From positions 1 through 7,354 of the forward strand of contig CALEKY010000104.1 in assembly GCA_937902995.1 (NCBI GenBank): DNA of 7,354 nucleotides, in the 5' to 3' direction. The translations under genes were made by a program, and so were the position numbers. The notes under the pieces were generated by a model. That model had not been told where the DNA came from. It worked only from the letters and a program-made list of their open reading frames with translations, and made no database searches. Origin of the DNA: an uncultured Sinobacteraceae bacterium. Its GTDB lineage: Bacteria; Pseudomonadota; Gammaproteobacteria; Steroidobacterales; Steroidobacteraceae. Below, piece after piece: positions 4,391 to 7,354 of the stretch; positions within the stretch are counted from its first letter, which is position 1; every line of letters begins with the position of its first letter.

Positions 4391-6570
4391 CGACTGGCAT
4401 TCGAAGCACATCGCGCGCAACCGGACTTGCACGCCGTTCGACAGCGCTGTTCAGGGCGGTGCTGCTCGCCTGTCTCTGCACTTGGACCGGCGCCAACGCC
4501 CAGGAGCGGTCGGCGACCACGCTCAACTTCCGCGACGTCGATTTGGCGCAGGTGGTCGAAGTGGTCGCGACGATCACCGGCAAGCCGATCATTCTCGATC
4601 CGCGCGTGCGCGCCAACGTCACGATCATTTCCCCGACGGCGCTGCCGCCCGATCAGGTCTACGAGACCTTCCTTTCGCTGCTCCAAGTGCACGGCTTCGT
4701 TGCGGTGCCCTCGGGCAACGTGATCAAGATCGTTCCCGACGCAAACGCCCGTCAGTATCCCGCCAACGATTTGCCCGATCGCATCGATCCGAACTCCGAT
4801 GAGCTCGTCACTCAGGTCGTGCCGGTCCGGAACATCAATGCGACTCAGCTCGTGCCGATTCTGCGACCGTTGATGCCCCAATACGCTCACTTGGTGGCCT
4901 CGCAAGCAGGTAACGCCCTCATCCTGTCGGATCGCGCGAGCAACGTGAGCCGCATCATGCGGATCATTCAGCGCATCGACCAAGCCGGCGACGAAGAGAT
5001 CGACGTCGTGCGGCTGGAAAATGCGACGGCCGGCGAAATCGTTCGCGTCATGAACGCGCTGTTCCAAGGACAGGGACAGCCGCAGGAAATCCCGGGCAAT
5101 CAGGTTCGGGTCGTTGCCGACGAACGGACGAACAGCGTGCTGATCAGCGGCGAACGTTCACAACGCTTGCGCTACAAGGCGCTGATCGCGCACCTCGATA
5201 CGCCCGGCCCGTCGGGCGGCGATACCCAAGTGCGCTACCTCAACTACGCCGATGCCGAAGCGCTTGCCGCCAAGCTCAAAGAGCAGGTGCAGGGATTCGT
5301 TGCCGCGGCCGGCGGCGCGCCCGGGGCCCCCGGTGCTCCTGGAGCAAGCGCTGCTGCCGACCGCAGCACGACGATTTGGGCCGATCCGCAGATGAATGCG
5401 CTCGTGATCACGGCGCCGCCCAAGATCATGCGACAGATCATGCAAGTCGTGGATCGCTTGGATGTGCGCCGCGCGCAAGTGCTGATCGAAGCGATCCTGG
5501 TCGAGGTCTCGAGCACGCGCGCCGCCGAGCTCGGCGTGAACTGGGCGATCGGGAGCCGCGAAGAAGGCAGCACTGTGCCGATCGGTACGTTCAATCAGCC
5601 CGTCGGCGGCGCAAGCATCGGCAGCATCATTTCTGCCGCCTCGGATCCTGACTTGCTCACCGAGATCGGCCTGCCCACAGGATTGACCTTGGGCGCGGGA
5701 CGCTTGCGCGATACCGGCGTCAGTTTCGCGATGTTGTTGCGGGCTTTGCGGGGTGATTCCTCGACGAACATCCTGCAGACCCCGTCGATCATGACGCTCG
5801 ATAACGAAGAAGCGGAGATCAAAGTGGCGCAGGAAGTGCCGTTCATCACCGGCCAGTTCGCGAATACGGGCGCTTCGACGACGACGCCGAGCGGCATCGT
5901 GAATCCGTTCCAGACGATTCAACGCGAGGAAGTCGGCGAAATCCTCAAGATCACGCCGCAGATCAACGAAGGCGACGCCGTTATTCTGAAAATCGAGCAA
6001 GAATCGTCCGGCGTCACGCAAGGCCCGCAAGGCGCGGTCGATCTGGTGACGAACAAGCGCACGATCAGCACGAAAGTGCTCGTCGAGGATGGCGGCATCA
6101 TCGTGCTCGGCGGTCTGATCAGCGATTCGGCCCGCGAAGGCGAAAGCCGCGTGCCCGTGCTGGGCTCGATTCCCATCATCGGTGAGCTGTTCAAGACACG
6201 TTCGGGCTCGAAGGAAAAGCGCAATCTGATGATCTTCATTCGTCCGACCATCATTCGGGACGGCATCTCGGCCGCGATCGAGACGAATGCGAAATACAAC
6301 GTCATCCGCAATCAACAGCTTTCGCGCCGACGCGGTCGAGTCACCTTGTTGCCGGGCGAACGCCAGCCGCTGCTGCCGCCGATCGAGGAATTGTCGAAGT
6401 ACGCCGATCCGACTGCGGGCGCACAGCCGCCGACCCAAGAAGAATTGAAGCCGCCCGTACAAACAGCACCGCTTCCGGAAACGCAGCCGCCGCGGGAAAC
6501 TCCCGATCCGTCCGCGCCCGACGTTCCGCCGCCCGCTTCTCCCGGCGAGCTACGGCCGCGGGCGCAATAG
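4387..6570 (+). CDS. gspD: Type II secretion system secretin GspD
   Basis: GspD is the multimeric outer-membrane channel through which folded exoproteins leave the periplasm. The 727-residue precursor has an Arg-rich N-region and hydrophobic core, with likely signal peptidase cleavage after GANA (residue 38). Next come N0 (about 43-118, TTLNFRDVDLAQVVEVVATITG), N1 (about 140-200), N2 (about 203-272) and N3 (about 277-360). The secretin domain (about 363-622) has VLIEAILVEVS, TPSIMTLDNEEAEIKV, VPFITGQ and RVPVLGSIPIIGELF. The conserved TNAKYNVIRNQQL segment (633-645) follows. N3 carries a Gly-Ala-Pro insertion (309-321). Beyond about residue 650 comes a tail that is very proline-rich from 681 (16 Pro of 47), making the protein longer than typical GspD of about 650-680 residues. 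The start is supported by AAGGA 6 bases upstream. The frame is intact and followed 21 bases later by gspE. Confidence 0.97.
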   Translation: MTTGIRSTSRATGLARRSTALFRAVLLACLCTWTGANAQERSATTLNFRDVDLAQVVEVVATITGKPIILDPRVRANVTIISPTALPPDQVYETFLSLLQVHGFVAVPSGNVIKIVPDANARQYPANDLPDRIDPNSDELVTQVVPVRNINATQLVPILRPLMPQYAHLVASQAGNALILSDRASNVSRIMRIIQRIDQAGDEEIDVVRLENATAGEIVRVMNALFQGQGQPQEIPGNQVRVVADERTNSVLISGERSQRLRYKALIAHLDTPGPSGGDTQVRYLNYADAEALAAKLKEQVQGFVAAAGGAPGAPGAPGASAAADRSTTIWADPQMNALVITAPPKIMRQIMQVVDRLDVRRAQVLIEAILVEVSSTRAAELGVNWAIGSREEGSTVPIGTFNQPVGGASIGSIISAASDPDLLTEIGLPTGLTLGAGRLRDTGVSFAMLLRALRGDSSTNILQTPSIMTLDNEEAEIKVAQEVPFITGQFANTGASTTTPSGIVNPFQTIQREEVGEILKITPQINEGDAVILKIEQESSGVTQGPQGAVDLVTNKRTISTKVLVEDGGIIVLGGLISDSAREGESRVPVLGSIPIIGELFKTRSGSKEKRNLMIFIRPTIIRDGISAAIETNAKYNVIRNQQLSRRRGRVTLLPGERQPLLPPIEELSKYADPTAGAQPPTQEELKPPVQTAPLPETQPPRETPDPSAPDVPPPASPGELRPRAQ
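5311..5349 (+). repeat. Gly-Ala-Pro repeat insertion in the GspD N3 domain
   Basis: Codons 309-321 read GGAPGAPGAPGAS, three tandem Ala-Pro-Gly units in an Ala/Gly-rich stretch (about 305-324). The codons vary (GCG CCC GGG, GCC CCC GGT, GCT CCT GGA), so this is a protein-level repeat rather than a fresh DNA microsatellite. The place corresponds to the variable N3 loop of secretins, which faces the channel interior. Confidence 0.7.
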
Positions 6571-6580
6571 CTCGAGATCG

Positions 6581-6587
6581 AAGGAGG
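6581..6587 (+). promoter_or_regulatory. Strong gspE ribosome binding site
   Basis: AAGGAGG, a near-perfect Shine-Dalgarno, ends 4 bases before the ATG at 6592. It is the strongest in the window and contrasts with the weak site of gspC. It sets the gspE start. Confidence 0.85.
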
Positions 6588-6591
6588 CTCC

Positions 6592-7354
6592 ATGAGCGCG
6601 GAACCCGAGACAGCGGTCACGCCCGTCGACCCCGCTCCCGTCAGCACGACGACACTGCCGCCTCTTTCATTCGCTTTTTGCAAGCGTCACGGCGTGCTCG
6701 TACAACGAATCGTCGACGGCGTCGGCGAAGCCGTGTATCGCGTGGGCACGCAGCCGTCGAGCGTGTCCGAAGTGCGGCGCGTGCTCGGTATCCCACTGCA
6801 GATGCGTCGCGTGGAGCCCGAGGAATTCGATCGCATGCTCCGCCAGCACTACGAAGGCGGCAGCTCGGCGATGCAGATGGCCGGGGGACTCGTCGAAGAA
6901 GACACCGATCTTGCGCACATCGCCCAGGACATTCCCGAACAAGCCGATCTGCTCGAAAGCGATGACCACGCGCCCATCATCAAGCTGATCAATGCCATCC
7001 TGACGCAGGCGGTCAAAGAGAACGCTTCCGATATCCACATCGAGCCGTTCGAGAACCGGCTCGTCGTTCGGTTTCGCGTCGACGGCGTGCTGCGCGAGGT
7101 GCTGCAGTCGCGCCGCGCGGTCGCCGTCTCGCGCATCAAGGTCATGTCGAAGCTCGACATCGCCGAGAAGCGCCTGCCGCAAGACGGACGTATTTCGTTG
7201 CGTATCGCCGGCCGAGCCGTCGACGTTCGCGTCTCGACAATTCCGGCCGGTCATGGCGAACGCGTCGTGCTGCGTTTGCTGGACAAGCAGGCGGGTAGAC
7301 TCGAGCTCAATGCGCTCGGCATGGATCCGCGCATCCAGAGTCTCGTGGACGAGC
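6592..7354 (+). CDS. gspE: Type II secretion system ATPase GspE (5' part, cut by window end)
   Basis: GspE is the cytoplasmic hexameric ATPase that powers pseudopilus assembly, docked to the inner membrane through GspL. The visible 254 codons begin with a Pro/Thr-rich extension (about 1-24). An N1E-like domain (about 25-90, LSFAFCKRHGVLVQ) follows, then a linker and the N2E domain (about 125 onward). N2E has the secretion-ATPase signature ENASDIHIEPFE (143-154) and FRVDGVLREV. Then come VMSKLDIAEKRLPQDGRI (184-201) and VSTIPAGHGERVVLRLLDK (214-232), which lead to the catalytic core. The Walker A, Asp box, Walker B and tetracysteine regions would lie past the window edge, so activity cannot be judged. 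The frame is open to the last base. PilB is the main alternative family, but the position right after gspD makes GspE far more likely. Confidence 0.95.
   Translation, partial: MSAEPETAVTPVDPAPVSTTTLPPLSFAFCKRHGVLVQRIVDGVGEAVYRVGTQPSSVSEVRRVLGIPLQMRRVEPEEFDRMLRQHYEGGSSAMQMAGGLVEEDTDLAHIAQDIPEQADLLESDDHAPIIKLINAILTQAVKENASDIHIEPFENRLVVRFRVDGVLREVLQSRRAVAVSRIKVMSKLDIAEKRLPQDGRISLRIAGRAVDVRVSTIPAGHGERVVLRLLDKQAGRLELNALGMDPRIQSLVDE

Noticed and set aside
5158..6462. Long 434-codon open frame on the minus strand opposite gspD
   Set aside because: It lies wholly antisense to a clear secretin. Its product is rich in Arg, Asp and His as expected from reading a GC-biased gene backwards, and it shows no recognisable domain.
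1..7354. Mobile elements, CRISPR arrays or defence genes
   Set aside because: No regularly spaced repeats, transposase or integrase motifs, target-site duplications or nuclease genes were seen on either strand. All long conserved frames are housekeeping or secretion genes.

Overview
The window looks like a chromosomal segment of a gammaproteobacterium-like organism with moderately high GC (roughly 60% by eye). IF-1, ClpA and ClpS are all close in sequence to the E. coli proteins as I remember them. Convergent infA / clpA with clpS upstream of clpA is also a familiar gammaproteobacterial arrangement. The exact lineage cannot be fixed from the sequence; a non-enteric, environmental gammaproteobacterium is my inference.

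Layout from left to right. (1) Positions 1-188 hold the 3' part of infA (+). (2) Positions 189-287 are a short convergent spacer with two consecutive hairpins. The second is a strong symmetric terminator that can serve both infA and clpA. (3) Positions 288-3029 hold the clpS-clpA unit on the minus strand: the ClpS N-degron adaptor, then the ClpA AAA+ unfoldase. A sigma70-like promoter lies just upstream of clpS. (4) Positions 3030-3416 are a divergent intergenic region without a convincing gene. It carries the clpS promoter, a dense patch of dyad symmetry, a terminator-like hairpin and a promoter for the right-hand operon. (5) Positions 3417-7354 hold the start of a type II secretion (general secretory pathway) operon on the plus strand: gspC, gspD and a gspE cut by the window edge.

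How the genes work together. ClpS captures N-degron substrates and hands them to ClpA, which unfolds them into ClpP (not in the window). GspD forms the outer-membrane secretin pore, GspC links it to the inner-membrane platform, and GspE is the cytoplasmic ATPase that drives pseudopilus assembly. gspF and the remaining gsp genes would be expected beyond the right edge.

I see no mobile element, CRISPR array, tRNA or toxin-like system, and no clearly new biological system. The parts most worth a second look are the symmetric elements in the clpS-gspC intergenic region, a 14-codon mini-ORF that bridges the gspC stop and gspD start through two ATGA overlaps, the tandem hairpins after infA, and low-complexity insertions in GspD.
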